Of a stretch of 64,000 nucleotides of DNA, positions 1-8,087 are shown one piece after another. This DNA is from Cloacibacterium normanense (GTDB lineage Bacteria; Bacteroidota; Bacteroidia; Flavobacteriales; Weeksellaceae). The DNA lies in assembly GCF_002943105.1 (NCBI RefSeq), contig NZ_PTPZ01000001.1, positions 124,001-188,000 on the forward strand. The letters run 5' to 3'. Made by a program: the position numbers and the translations under genes. Below the pieces are notes generated by a model that was not told the origin of the DNA, ran no database searches, and worked only from the letters and a program-made list of their open reading frames with translations. How positions within the stretch are numbered: position 1 is the first letter of the stretch; every line of letters begins with the position of its first letter.

Positions 1-109
1 GCCAAGATTCTTCTTTGTGAGGCCAAGAAAGCCAAGTAGCTTCGTGTTCTTCCCATTCTGCTGGGAAAACGTAGCCTTTTGATTTCGGGGTTTTGTTTAA
101 ATCTATCAT
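1..109 (-). CDS. aguA: Agmatine deiminase (AguA), N-terminal fragment cut by the window edge
   Basis: Only the first 36 or so codons are present; the gene runs off the left edge. The peptide begins MIDLNKTPKSKGYVFPAEWE and continues with EATWLSWPHK, the typical opening of agmatine deiminases of the peptidyl-arginine deiminase fold, which convert agmatine to N-carbamoylputrescine. Its ATG follows the TAA of aguB with no base between them, so the two are probably translationally coupled. The partner gene, which uses the product of this enzyme, supports the call over a generic deiminase. No catalytic residues can be checked in this fragment. Confidence 0.85.
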   Translation of the reverse strand, partial: MIDLNKTPKSKGYVFPAEWEEHEATWLSWPHKEESW

Positions 110-985
110 TTACTCCTCGTCTATAAATCTTTTAACAATAGGTTGATAAGAATCTATTCTTCTATCTCTCAAGAAAGGCCAGTGTTTACGGAAATAATCA
201 GTTTGAGATAAATCTAATTCAGTAACTACTACTTCTTCTTGGTCGTGAGATGCGAGATACAATAATTTACCTTGAGCATTAGCAACAAAACTTCCGCCCC
301 AGAATTTCATAGCGCCATCTTGTTCAAAACCAACTCGGTTTACAGAAACAACAGGAACTCCATTTGCAACAGCGTGACTTCTTTGTATGGTTTGCCAAGC
401 GTTGTATTGGTCTGCGTTGGTTTCTTCGTCTTGGTCTGTTGCCCAACCAATTGCGGTAGGGTAAAATAAAATATCAGCTCCCATCAATGCGGTAATTCTA
501 GAAGCTTCAGGATACCACTGATCCCAACAAATCAGAACACCAATTTTAGCAAATTTGGTTTGAAAAACTTTATAACCTAAATCTCCTGGCGTGAAATAGA
601 ATTTTTCGTAAAAAGCAGGATCGTCTGGAATGTGCATTTTGCGGTATTTTCCAAGATAAGTTCCGTCTGCATCTAAAATTGCGGTAGTGTTGTGGTACAA
701 ACCTTGCGCTCTTTTCTCGAAAAGGGAAGCAATAATTACCACGCCTAATTCTTTGGCAACTTCACTCAAAGCATTGGTAGAAGGTCCAGGAATGGCTTCT
801 GCCAAATCAAAATTGTCGTAATCTTCTACATCACAAAAATAAAGTGACGTGAAAAGTTCTTGCAAACAAACAATTTGAGCACCTTTTGCAGCAGCTTCTC
901 TTACTTTTTCGATGGCTTTTTGCAGATTTTCGTTTTTATCTTTTACACAGGTCATTTGCACTGTGCCTACTTTTACTTTTGACAT
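110..985 (-). CDS. aguB: N-carbamoylputrescine amidase (AguB), nitrilase superfamily
   Basis: A 291-residue cytosolic carbon-nitrogen hydrolase that cleaves N-carbamoylputrescine to putrescine, CO2 and ammonia. The nitrilase triad is visible: Glu43 in LQELF, Lys116 in KYRKMHIPD and Cys153 in ICWDQWYPE. Length and the motif DQWYPEASR fit the AguB group rather than general omega-amidases. It is first in an aguB-aguA operon, so both steps from agmatine to putrescine are made together. A TATTTTTG box lies about 40 bases upstream of the ATG. Product specificity is inferred from family resemblance plus the adjacent aguA start. Confidence 0.93.
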   Translation of the reverse strand: MSKVKVGTVQMTCVKDKNENLQKAIEKVREAAAKGAQIVCLQELFTSLYFCDVEDYDNFDLAEAIPGPSTNALSEVAKELGVVIIASLFEKRAQGLYHNTTAILDADGTYLGKYRKMHIPDDPAFYEKFYFTPGDLGYKVFQTKFAKIGVLICWDQWYPEASRITALMGADILFYPTAIGWATDQDEETNADQYNAWQTIQRSHAVANGVPVVSVNRVGFEQDGAMKFWGGSFVANAQGKLLYLASHDQEEVVVTELDLSQTDYFRKHWPFLRDRRIDSYQPIVKRFIDEE

Positions 986-1027
986 TTTTTGGAATTTTTA
1001 AATTTCTATTTTGATACAAATTCTATG

Positions 1028-1035
1028 CAAAAATA
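1028..1035 (-). promoter_or_regulatory. Promoter -7 box (TATTTTTG) of the aguBA operon
   Basis: On the minus strand this reads TATTTTTG, an exact match to the Bacteroidota -7 consensus TAnnTTTG, 42 bases before the aguB start codon. No clear TTTG -33 element is seen at the expected distance. Confidence 0.5.
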
Positions 1036-1082
1036 TGATTTTTTTAATGCTTAATCAAATTAAGGTTTTTAGTCTTATAAAT

Positions 1083-1117
1083 TACAAAAAAGCCTGCCCT
1101 AATTTTAGAACAGACTT
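1083..1117 (-). terminator. Rho-independent terminator of asnB
   Basis: Read on the minus strand, AGTCTGTTCTA pairs with TAGGGCAGGCT (several G-U pairs) around an AAAT loop and is followed by a run of T. It lies 31 bases after the asnB stop. Confidence 0.7.
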
Positions 1118-1147
1118 CTCTTCATATCAAATTTTGAATAACAATTT

Positions 1148-2818
1148 CTAATAAGAATCTTCATGAACGGAAATTACGGCTCTTCCGCTTGGATCATTCA
1201 TTTTTTTGAAAGCTTCGTCCCATTCCAAAGCAATTGGCGTAGAACAAGCTACTGATGGAACGGAAGGAACGGTTAAAGCAGCGGTTTCACTTGGGAAATG
1301 CTCCTCAAAAATAGTTCTGTATCTGTATTCTTCTTTGTTTTGAGGAGTGTTTTGTGGAAAACGGAATTTTGCATTCGCCATCATTTCATCAGTCACTTCT
1401 TTTTCGGCCACTTCCTTTAAATTGTCAATCCAACTGTAACCAACTCCGTCAGAAAACTGTTCTTTTTGTCTCCAAGCAATCGATTCTGGTAACAAATCTT
1501 CAAAAGCTTTTCTCAATAACCATTTTTCAATTTTAGGTTCGTGAGCAGTAACCATTTTATCCGCAGGATTTACGGTCATGGCAATATCCATAAATTCTTT
1601 GTCTAAGAAAGGAACTCTTCCTTCAATTCCCCAACTCATCAATGCTTTGTTGGCTCTCAAACAATCGTATAAGTGTAATTTCCCTAGTTTTCTTACCGTT
1701 TCATCATGGAATTCTTTAGCATTGGGAGCTTTGTGGAAATATAAATATCCACCAAAAAGTTCATCGCTTCCTTCGCCAGAAAGTACCATCTTAATTCCCA
1801 TAGATTTAATAACTCTCGCCATTAAATACATCGGTGTAGAAGCTCTTACTGTGGTTACATCATACGTTTCGAGGTGATAAATTACATCTTTTACAGCGTC
1901 TAAGCCTTCTTGAACGGTAAAGTGAATTTCGTGGTGAACAGAACCAATATGTTCTGCTGCTTTTTTTGCCGCTGCTAAATCTGGCGAACCTTCCAAACCT
2001 ACTGCAAAACTGTGTAATCTAGGATACCAAGCTTCTTGTTCGTCTCCACTTTCAATACGTTTTTTGGCATATTTTGCCGCAATTGCCGAAATAATAGAAG
2101 AATCAAGTCCGCCAGAAAGTAAAACTCCATAAGGAACGTCACTCATCATTTGTCTGTGTACTGCGTCTTCCAAACCTTTTCTAATGGCTGAAATGCTGGT
2201 TTCATTGTCTTTAACGTTTTCAAAATCTTCCCAATCTCTTTTGTACCATTGTTGCAATTCTTGTCCGTCTTTGCTGTAAACAAAATGCCCAGGTAAAAAA
2301 GTCTCAATTTTATTGCAAACGCCTTCTAAAGCTTTCAGTTCAGAAGCTACATAATAGTTTCCGTGTTTGTCCCAACCTTGATAAAGCGGGCAAATTCCCA
2401 TGTGATCTCTTGCAATTAAATAAATGTCGTTTTCGATATCATAAAGCGAAAATGCAAAAATCCCGTTGAGTTTTTCAATAAAATTTTTGCCGTATTTTCT
2501 ATAAAGTGCCAAGATAACTTCACAATCAGACTGAGTAAGGAACTCATAATCTGGGAATTCTTTTCTGAGTTCTTGATGGTTGTAGATTTCGCCATTCACA
2601 GCAAGAACTACTTTTCCGTCTTTTGTAAATAGAGGTTGTTTCCCAGAAGTTGGGTCTACGATTGCTAATCTTTCGTGAGAAAAAACGGTTTTTTCTGATT
2701 GGAAAATTCCGCTCCAATCTGGACCGCGGTGTCTAATTTTTTTAGACATTTCTAATATCTGAGGACGCAGAGCGTCTGTTTTTTGTTTCGCATCAAACAA
2801 GCATACAATTCCGCACAT
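1148..2818 (-). CDS. asnB: Asparagine synthase B, glutamine-hydrolysing
   Basis: A 556-residue AsnB that makes asparagine from aspartate, glutamine and ATP in the cytosol. The N-terminal class II glutamine amidotransferase domain starts MCGIVCLFD, so Cys2 becomes the nucleophile after Met removal, which fixes the start. RHRGPDWSG (about 29-37) and NGEIYNH (about 75-81) are the glutamine-binding motifs. The synthetase domain carries the PP-loop SGGLDSS at 235-241 and SGEGSDELFGGY further on. Length matches the E. coli-type enzyme. It stands alone, with a promoter box upstream and a hairpin terminator downstream. Confidence 0.96.
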   Translation of the reverse strand: MCGIVCLFDAKQKTDALRPQILEMSKKIRHRGPDWSGIFQSEKTVFSHERLAIVDPTSGKQPLFTKDGKVVLAVNGEIYNHQELRKEFPDYEFLTQSDCEVILALYRKYGKNFIEKLNGIFAFSLYDIENDIYLIARDHMGICPLYQGWDKHGNYYVASELKALEGVCNKIETFLPGHFVYSKDGQELQQWYKRDWEDFENVKDNETSISAIRKGLEDAVHRQMMSDVPYGVLLSGGLDSSIISAIAAKYAKKRIESGDEQEAWYPRLHSFAVGLEGSPDLAAAKKAAEHIGSVHHEIHFTVQEGLDAVKDVIYHLETYDVTTVRASTPMYLMARVIKSMGIKMVLSGEGSDELFGGYLYFHKAPNAKEFHDETVRKLGKLHLYDCLRANKALMSWGIEGRVPFLDKEFMDIAMTVNPADKMVTAHEPKIEKWLLRKAFEDLLPESIAWRQKEQFSDGVGYSWIDNLKEVAEKEVTDEMMANAKFRFPQNTPQNKEEYRYRTIFEEHFPSETAALTVPSVPSVACSTPIALEWDEAFKKMNDPSGRAVISVHEDSY

Positions 2819-2867
2819 ATCTTATATAAATATTTTAAAAGTTGATTAAATGTTTACGTTTCGTATG

Positions 2868-2875
2868 CAAAAATA
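2868..2875 (-). promoter_or_regulatory. Promoter -7 box (TATTTTTG) of asnB
   Basis: Minus-strand TATTTTTG, 49 bases upstream of the asnB ATG, in an otherwise very AT-rich 246-base gap. No good -33 element could be picked out. Confidence 0.45.
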
Positions 2876-3010
2876 GATTTAAAGTTTATAAATAAAAATA
2901 AAATATTAAAATTGATTAATAATTTCAACTAATTAATTTTATTTTAGAAATATTTTAATTTAAACGCTTGTTTTGTAACATGGATGCGAATTTTTTTAAG
3001 TTGAATAAAT

Positions 3011-3043
3011 AAAAAAAGCAACCTTACATAAAGGTTGCTTTAG
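3011..3043 (-). terminator. Terminator of the RsmB-family methyltransferase gene
   Basis: On the minus strand AAGCAACCTT / AAGGTTGCTT forms a strong stem followed by seven T. It starts about 22 bases after the stop codon. Confidence 0.85.
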
Positions 3044-3064
3044 AAGTTATATTGTGAAATTTAT

Positions 3065-4267
3065 TTAAACTCTCTCAATCAGCGCCATGTAAAATCCGTC
3101 AAAACCTGTACTTGGCATTACTTTTTCTTCTTTTATTAATTTGAAATCAGAATTGTTTTTCAAGAAATTTTCTACCTGTTCATTGTTTTCACTTGGCAAG
3201 ATAGAACAAGTGGCGTAAACCATTTTTCCACCTTTTTTAATGATTTTAGAATAATCTTGAAGAATGGTTTCTTGCTCTTTTCTAATTCTATCGATGAAAT
3301 CTTGGTCTATTTTCCATTTAGAATCTGGGTTTCTTTTCAAAACGCCTAAACCAGAACACGGTGCGTCTATCAAAAGTCTGTCTGCTTTTTCGTGAAGTCT
3401 TTTGATGACTTTATTATCTGTAATTTCTCTGGTTTCTATATTGTGAGCTCCCGCTCTTTTTGCTCTACGTTTCAGTTCGGCTAATTTCCAACCGTGAATA
3501 TCCATGGCAATGATTTGACCTTTGTTTTCCATCAAAGCAGCAAGGTGAAGCGTTTTTCCGCCAGCTCCAGCACAAGCATCTACTACACGCATTCCGGGTT
3601 TTACGTCTAGAAATTCTCCAATTTTTTGGGAACCAGCATCTTGTACTTCAAAAAAGCCATCTTTAAAAGCTGAAGTTAAGAAAACATTTTTCTTTTCTTC
3701 CAACTGTACTGCATTTTCGAATCCCGGCACTTGAAAACTTTCTACATTTTCGTGTTTTAGTTCTTCGATTAAGTGTTTTGTTGAGGTTTTCAAAGAATTG
3801 GCACGCAAAATTGTTGGCGCTTGTTCATTGAGCGCAATCATTTCTTTTTCCCAGTTTTCACCGAGTTCTTTTTCTAAAGTTTCTACCAACCAATCTGGGA
3901 TAGAATGTTCAAAAGCTTTAGTAGGAACGGTTCCTTTCTTTAATTTGGTAATAATATCCGCAACTTTTATTCCTTGAAACTCTTCGAATTTTTTATATTC
4001 TGTTTCGCTCCAAAGCAAATAAGCTAGAATAAGTCTATAAATGTTATTGGGTTTTGCGCCTTCTCCAATGTAATATTCTAGGCGTTTTTTCCAACGGATA
4101 ATGTTGTAGAAAATTTCAGAAACTACCTTTCTGTCTTCGCTTCCCCATTTTTTATGAGCTTTCAAAAGTCTTTCTATGACTTTATCTGCGTATTTATTTT
4201 TTTCGAAAAAAGTTTCTTGTAGTGCATCGTGAATACCGATGAGTAGATTTCTGTGGATAAGTTGCAT
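3065..4267 (-). CDS. RsmB/NOP-family rRNA cytosine-C5 methyltransferase
   Basis: A 400-residue SAM-dependent RNA m5C methyltransferase. The N-terminal part (about 1-150) is a helical NusB-like/RsmB region; the C-terminal half is the Rossmann methyltransferase. SAM motif DACAGAGGKTLHLA is at 230-243, motif IV DAPCSGLG holds Cys304, and motif VI YATCS holds Cys354, the two cysteines used by this family. It ends in a short ALIERV tail. The likely substrate is 16S rRNA, as for RsmB, but which cytosine is modified cannot be told from sequence. The gene is monocistronic, with a promoter box and a terminator. Confidence 0.88.
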   Translation of the reverse strand: MQLIHRNLLIGIHDALQETFFEKNKYADKVIERLLKAHKKWGSEDRKVVSEIFYNIIRWKKRLEYYIGEGAKPNNIYRLILAYLLWSETEYKKFEEFQGIKVADIITKLKKGTVPTKAFEHSIPDWLVETLEKELGENWEKEMIALNEQAPTILRANSLKTSTKHLIEELKHENVESFQVPGFENAVQLEEKKNVFLTSAFKDGFFEVQDAGSQKIGEFLDVKPGMRVVDACAGAGGKTLHLAALMENKGQIIAMDIHGWKLAELKRRAKRAGAHNIETREITDNKVIKRLHEKADRLLIDAPCSGLGVLKRNPDSKWKIDQDFIDRIRKEQETILQDYSKIIKKGGKMVYATCSILPSENNEQVENFLKNNSDFKLIKEEKVMPSTGFDGFYMALIERV

Positions 4268-4319
4268 AGTTTCTAAATTGCTTTCGGCAGTCGGCTTTCC
4301 GCTTTCTGCTATTTCTTTG

Positions 4320-4327
4320 CAAAAATA
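4320..4327 (-). promoter_or_regulatory. Promoter -7 box (TATTTTTG) of the RsmB-family gene
   Basis: Minus-strand TATTTTTG 52 bases before the start codon. Between box and ATG lies a GC-richer micro-repeat (CTTTCGGCAGTCGGC type) like those seen in other spacers of this window. Confidence 0.45.
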
Positions 4328-4338
4328 AGGATAAAAAG

Positions 4339-4710
4339 CTAATTAACAATTATTGTATAACTTGTTGAAAATAATCTTTTCTTTCTGTTTTGATTGAATT
4401 TAGAATTGATTTCTGATTTATTTTTTAAAACAATAGAATCATTGTTTTTTTTAATACGAATTTTTTTAAAAGGAAAACTTTCTTCTCCACCACCACCACC
4501 AATGTTTGAATAAATAATAAAAGTTTCTTTTGGGTTAATAGTAGCAGAGTCAATTAGTTTAGTTCTATTAATACTTTTGTCATATACTTTTATAGGTGGA
4601 TTGGTATATACATAAATATCTTTTTCTGAATTATTACTTATGTAATATGCATAACCAGGATCACAAGAAATAAAAATGAATAATGTGATAATAAAAATAA
4701 AGTATTTCAT
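4339..4710 (-). CDS. Small AT-rich lipoprotein, function unknown
   Basis: A 123-residue protein not recognised as a known family. Residues 1-15 are a hydrophobic signal sequence ending in a lipobox (FISC), so Cys16 should be lipidated. The mature part begins DPGYAYYISNNSEKDIYVYT and is rich in Asn, Lys and Ile, with a GGGGG run near residue 73. It is convergent with the end of nothing obvious and divergent from the DUF3575 gene. Codon use is much more AT-rich than its neighbours, as for other lone small genes here, so it may be an acquired accessory gene. An overlapping reading frame upstream on the same strand lacks coding character. Confidence 0.6.
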   Translation of the reverse strand: MKYFIFIITLFIFISCDPGYAYYISNNSEKDIYVYTNPPIKVYDKSINRTKLIDSATINPKETFIIYSNIGGGGGEESFPFKKIRIKKNNDSIVLKNKSEINSKFNQNRKKRLFSTSYTIIVN

Positions 4711-4797
4711 GATTAAAAATTTCTTTAAAATTAAGAATATTTTTTATATCAAAGCAAAAACTTCTAGCGTCCATTCTTCCATCTTCAATCAAATTAA

Positions 4798-4805
4798 TAT
4801 ATTTG
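4798..4805 (+). promoter_or_regulatory. Promoter -7 box (TATATTTG) of the DUF3575-like gene
   Basis: TATATTTG ends 16 bases before the ATG at 4822, giving a short leader of roughly 10 bases. Confidence 0.55.
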
Positions 4806-4821
4806 CCGAAAATCAAAATAA

Positions 4822-5565
4822 ATGAGAAAACTACTATTAGGAACATTATTTTTACTGAATTTAAGTATGAATGCTCAGGAAAATGACACGCAAAGAAGGA
4901 ATATTATCAAAACCAATGTTACTGCTTTTGCTTTTAAGAATTTTCAATTGAATTATGAAAGAGTTTTTACCAAAACATTTTCACTTTCTGTAAGTTATGG
5001 AATGATACCAGAAGGTAAATTGCCATTTTCTTCACTTTTACCCAATGATAGTGAGGTGAATTTAGAAGAAGTAGAACTCGGTGGAAGCAATGCTACTTTA
5101 GAAACCAGATTTTATTTAGGGAAAAAAGGTTATGGACAAGGTTTTTATTTAGCTCCTTATTATAGATATTCTACCTTCAAAGTTTCTAATTTTACAGAAA
5201 CCATCGATATGGAAATCAATGGAGTAGTGTATGATACCGTAGACGTTACTTTCAAAGGAAATTCTACAGCTCACAGCGCAGGTTTATTAATCGGTGCGCA
5301 ATGGTTTTTAGGCAAAAAAGATAATTTCGTTTTTGATGCATGGTTTTTAGGTGCTCATTATGGAACATCAACCGGAGATTTAGATGGTATTACAGATAGA
5401 ACATTAACTTCAGTTGAGCAACAGCAAGTTCAGGATGAATTAGACAACTTAGATATTCCTGTGGTAAAATACAAAGCTACTGTAAATGCAAATGGTGCTA
5501 ATCTAAAAGTAGACGGACCTTGGGCTGGTTTAAGAGCAGGGATTTCTTTAGGTTACAGATTTTAA
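4822..5565 (+). CDS. DUF3575-like outer-membrane beta-barrel protein
   Basis: A 247-residue exported protein. Residues 1-18 form a signal peptide (MRKLLLGTLFLLNLSMNAQ). The mature N-terminus NIIKTNVTAFAFKNFQLNYER resembles the DUF3575 family of small outer-membrane barrels, and alternating aromatic/polar strands continue to a final GLRAGISLGYRF with a C-terminal Phe, as expected of a barrel inserted by BamA. An internal stretch (about 178-222) is predicted to be a long polar loop. The function is unknown. It has its own promoter box and is followed closely by the YjdM gene, which has a separate box. Confidence 0.65.
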   Translation: MRKLLLGTLFLLNLSMNAQENDTQRRNIIKTNVTAFAFKNFQLNYERVFTKTFSLSVSYGMIPEGKLPFSSLLPNDSEVNLEEVELGGSNATLETRFYLGKKGYGQGFYLAPYYRYSTFKVSNFTETIDMEINGVVYDTVDVTFKGNSTAHSAGLLIGAQWFLGKKDNFVFDAWFLGAHYGTSTGDLDGITDRTLTSVEQQQVQDELDNLDIPVVKYKATVNANGANLKVDGPWAGLRAGISLGYRF

Positions 5566-5567
5566 AG

Positions 5568-5575
5568 TATCTTTG
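5568..5575 (+). promoter_or_regulatory. Promoter -7 box (TATCTTTG) of the YjdM/PhnA gene
   Basis: TATCTTTG followed by C, 14 bases ahead of the ATG at 5590 and starting just after the upstream stop codon. Confidence 0.6.
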
Positions 5576-5589
5576 CAAAAAATTAAAAA

Positions 5590-5922
5590 ATGAGTGAATT
5601 AATGTCTTGCCCAAAATGTGGCAGCGAATTTACCTACGAACAAGACAATCTTTTGGTTTGCAGCCAATGTTTCCATGAGTTTGATCCTGCAGAAGTAGGT
5701 GCAGAAGATAAAATTTTCGATAGCAACGGAAACGAATTGCAAAATGGTGATTCTGTGGTAGTTATTAAAGATTTACCAGTGAAAGGCGCACCAAAACCTG
5801 TAAAAGCGGGAACTAAGGTGAAAAACATTAGATTAAGACCAGGTTCTGATCACAATATCGATTGTAAAATAGATGGTTTCGGAGCAATGGCATTGAAGTC
5901 TGAATTTGTGAAGAAAGCTTAA
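5590..5922 (+). CDS. yjdM: YjdM/PhnA-family zinc-ribbon protein
   Basis: A 110-residue protein of the PhnA (YjdM) family. The N-terminal zinc ribbon has CPKCG (Cys8, Cys11) and CSQCF (about 27-30). The C-terminal half, from [19 protein letters not shown] to the end, is the PhnA SH3-like domain. Despite the old name the family is not part of phosphonate C-P lyase, and its cellular role is unclear. The length is normal for the family. It is followed by a strong hairpin terminator and is likely monocistronic. Confidence 0.88.
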   Translation: MSELMSCPKCGSEFTYEQDNLLVCSQCFHEFDPAEVGAEDKIFDSNGNELQNGDSVVVIKDLPVKGAPKPVKAGTKVKNIRLRPGSDHNIDCKIDGFGAMALKSEFVKKA

Positions 5923-5976
5923 TATTTTAAAAGCGAAGATGAAAATTTCTGATTTTCATTTGTAATAAAAAAAATG

Positions 5977-6008
5977 AAACGCAAGGATTTTATCTTTGCG
6001 TTTTTTTA
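5977..6008 (+). terminator. Terminator downstream of yjdM
   Basis: ACGCAAGG pairs with CTTTGCGT (one G-T pair) and is followed by seven T, about 55 bases after the stop. Confidence 0.8.
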
Positions 6009-6214
6009 TGCATAAAAAAGGAAAGATTTGGCAGGGTTCTTTTCTAAGACTTTGATTGTTCTTATGAAACGAATCTAATTTCAGTCCATCAAGGCAGAAA
6101 GAGAATTAACCAAAAATTTCCTTACGTTTTTCAGGGAAGATAAAATTAATAAATTTTCTAGAAATAAAATGAAATTTTAGTTGGATGTTCTAAACGATGA
6201 ATTTTAAACTCAAC

Positions 6215-6244
6215 CTTTACCTTTACCTTTACCTTTACCTTTAC
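6215..6244. repeat. Five-copy CTTTAC microsatellite
   Basis: Five perfect tandem CTTTAC hexamers, with a sixth degenerate unit (CTAATC) that contains the stop codon of the ABC ATPase gene on the other strand. A hexamer keeps frame, so changes in copy number would not frameshift the gene. Confidence 0.9.
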
Positions 6245-7183
6245 CTAATCCTTAACCTCAATCTTAATATTTTCCTCCAATTTGTTTTCTGAATACATAA
6301 CAAGCGGAATATTATGAACCAAAATCTTGTTCCAATAATGGTTTCCTGCAAATCTACTCTCTACAATTTGAGCATCTAAACCATTTTCGGTGATTTTAAT
6401 TTGATGCGGGAAGAAATAATTTTTAGAAACGTTGAGTACAGATTTTTCTTCTTCGGAAATGGTATTTACTTCGCCCAGAAGTTTTGCTACATAAGCATTA
6501 TAAGGATTTCTGAAAGTTTCTTCAGCGTTGTCATTTTGAATCAATCTTCCTTCTTGTAGTACAATGATTTGGTCAGTCCAAGGAAGGATTTCTTGAATTT
6601 CGTGAGTAGAAATCATCACAGAAAGTTCATGTTCTTTAGCATAATTAAACAAACGCTCTCTCAATTCCATTTTTCTGGAATAATCCAAATTACTGAAAGG
6701 TTCGTCTAATAAAAGCAGTTTTGGCATTACAGAAAGCGCTCTCGCAATCGCAACTCGCTGTTGCTGACCACCACTTAAATTTTTTGGCAAAACATGCGCG
6801 TAATCTTCTAGTCCAACTACTTGTAAAAGCTCCTGAATTTTTTGCTTTTTCTCTGAAAGATTGGTGTTAGAAATAAATTTCCCAATATTTTCGGCCACAG
6901 TAAGATAAGGCATTAAATCATAATTCTGAGAAACCAACTTCATGCCGAGTTCTCCTGGTACAATGTTTCCTTTCGGTCCGAAAAGCCTTTCGTCTTCCAA
7001 ATAAATTTCTCCGCTTTGCCAATCAAACAAACCGTAAATAATATTAAGAAGAGTAGATTTTCCACAGCCAGATTCGCCAGCCAAAGCAATAATTTTACCT
7101 TTTTCTACAGAAAGATTGATATTTCTGAAAAGTAAAGTTCCGGGTTTGTAACCGAAATATAAGTTTCTAACATTCAAAAGCAT
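6245..7183 (-). CDS. ABC transporter ATP-binding protein without an adjacent permease
   Basis: A 312-residue ABC ATPase starting at ATG 7183 (MLLNVRNLYFGY); a TTG two codons upstream is less likely. Walker A is GESGCGKST (about 36-44), the Q-loop is in LVSQNYDLMPYLTVAEN, the signature is LSGGQQQRV, Walker B is LLLLDEPFSN and the switch His is in ISTHEIQEIL. The pattern fits an importer or MacB/PotA-like ATPase. A C-terminal extension of about 80 residues follows the NBD and could be a regulatory domain of the PotA/UgpC kind. No permease or binding protein is nearby, so substrate is unknown. Confidence 0.8.
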   Translation of the reverse strand: MLLNVRNLYFGYKPGTLLFRNINLSVEKGKIIALAGESGCGKSTLLNIIYGLFDWQSGEIYLEDERLFGPKGNIVPGELGMKLVSQNYDLMPYLTVAENIGKFISNTNLSEKKQKIQELLQVVGLEDYAHVLPKNLSGGQQQRVAIARALSVMPKLLLLDEPFSNLDYSRKMELRERLFNYAKEHELSVMISTHEIQEILPWTDQIIVLQEGRLIQNDNAEETFRNPYNAYVAKLLGEVNTISEEEKSVLNVSKNYFFPHQIKITENGLDAQIVESRFAGNHYWNKILVHNIPLVMYSENKLEENIKIEVKD

Positions 7184-7186
7184 ATA

Positions 7187-7194
7187 CAAAAATA
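7187..7194 (-). promoter_or_regulatory. Promoter -7-like box (TATTTTTG) directly before the ABC ATPase start
   Basis: Minus-strand TATTTTTG ends only three bases from the ATG at 7183. If it is the true promoter the mRNA would have no leader; see findings. Confidence 0.4.
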
Positions 7195-7274
7195 AGCATA
7201 ATAAAAGAATTTTTGAAAATTTGAAGAGAAATTTCTTACTTTAGCAGAAGTAAAATGATAAAAAACAGTTGAAA

Positions 7275-7931
7275 ATGAAAAAGAATTTATATAGAGTTTT
7301 GGGGATTTTAGCGCTCTCTTTTTTAGTAATTTCTTGTGGTAAAGATAAACCTGTAACTAGCGAAGCCAATGAAGTTTTAACCGAAACTGATGGTGTGCTC
7401 TACAAAGTAGACACCATGAACAGTAGAATAGAGTGGAAAGGTTATAAAGTGCTAAAGTCGGATCAAACCACACATTTTGGAGAGATAAAATTTGAAAGTG
7501 GAGATGTTACTGTAAAAGATGGTAAACTGCAATCAGGAAAATTCGTGGCAGATATTACCACACTAGAAAATATAGATTTAAAAGATGACCAAGAAATGAA
7601 AGCCAAATTAGAAGGTCATCTGAAAAGTGGAGATTTCTTCGAGGTAGAAAAATTTCCTACCGCTTCTTATGAAATTACCAAAGTAACCGAAAATACAGCT
7701 GGAGATTACAACACGCTTTTAGAAGGAAATCTTACGATTAAAGGCATTACAAAACCAGTTCAATTTAAAGCAAATGTAACGGTAGCAGACGGAAATGTAA
7801 GCATTGCAAGTGAGCCAACAGATATTAACAGAGAAGATTTCGGGTTGAAATTTGAGCTTCCTCTAGAAAATGGTTTGCTGAACAAAGAAATTAATCTTCA
7901 GATTTTGGTAAAAGCTTTAGAAAGCAAGTAA
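7275..7931 (+). CDS. YceI-family lipoprotein
   Basis: A 218-residue protein starting at ATG 7275; a TTG six bases upstream is an unlikely start. Residues 1-21 are a lipoprotein signal ending LVISCGKD, so Cys is lipidated. The body is a YceI lipocalin-like domain: GVLYKVDTMNSRIEWKGYKV, then FESGDVTVKDG, and the ending EFGL-like segment EDFGLKFELP with GLLNKEINLQILVKA. The family binds isoprenoid-like lipids in the periplasm. It has its own terminator. The ligand here is unknown. Confidence 0.88.
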   Translation: MKKNLYRVLGILALSFLVISCGKDKPVTSEANEVLTETDGVLYKVDTMNSRIEWKGYKVLKSDQTTHFGEIKFESGDVTVKDGKLQSGKFVADITTLENIDLKDDQEMKAKLEGHLKSGDFFEVEKFPTASYEITKVTENTAGDYNTLLEGNLTIKGITKPVQFKANVTVADGNVSIASEPTDINREDFGLKFELPLENGLLNKEINLQILVKALESK

Positions 7932-7972
7932 TTTTCAAGAGCCAAGTAAAAATAACCAAGTGAAAAAAAATA

Positions 7973-8002
7973 GGAACTCGCAGTTTTGTGAGTTCTTTTT
8001 TT
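7973..8002 (+). terminator. Terminator of the YceI gene
   Basis: GAACTCGCA pairs with TGTGAGTTC around GTTT and is followed by a run of T. Confidence 0.8.
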
Positions 8003-8035
8003 ATGACTTAAGTTCGGGATTATTCTGTGATGGTT

Positions 8036-8067
8036 TTTGTGGTTAAAAATTAAAATCCGTATTTTTG
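8036..8067 (+). promoter_or_regulatory. pheS promoter: TTTG (-33) and TATTTTTG (-7)
   Basis: TTTG at 8036-8039 and TATTTTTG at 8060-8067 are separated by 20 bases, the spacing expected for Bacteroidota housekeeping promoters. The ATG is 20 bases downstream. Confidence 0.65.
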
Positions 8068-8087
8068 CAATTCTATAAAGCAAACCA

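Larger units (their letters stand above)
5923..6244. other. 322-base gap without a gene: terminator, featureless AT-rich DNA, CTTTAC repeat
   Basis: After the yjdM terminator (about 5977-6008) there are some 200 bases in which I see no convincing gene, RNA or decayed homologue on either strand. The gap ends in a five-unit CTTTAC microsatellite that abuts the stop codon of the convergent ABC ATPase gene. Confidence 0.6.

Noticed and set aside
4661-4846. 61-codon minus-strand frame overlapping the lipoprotein and DUF3575 starts
   Set aside because: Overlaps the promoter and signal peptide of two better genes and has no start signal.
6009-6214. Decayed gene between yjdM and the ABC ATPase
   Set aside because: No frame shows recognisable motifs on either strand.
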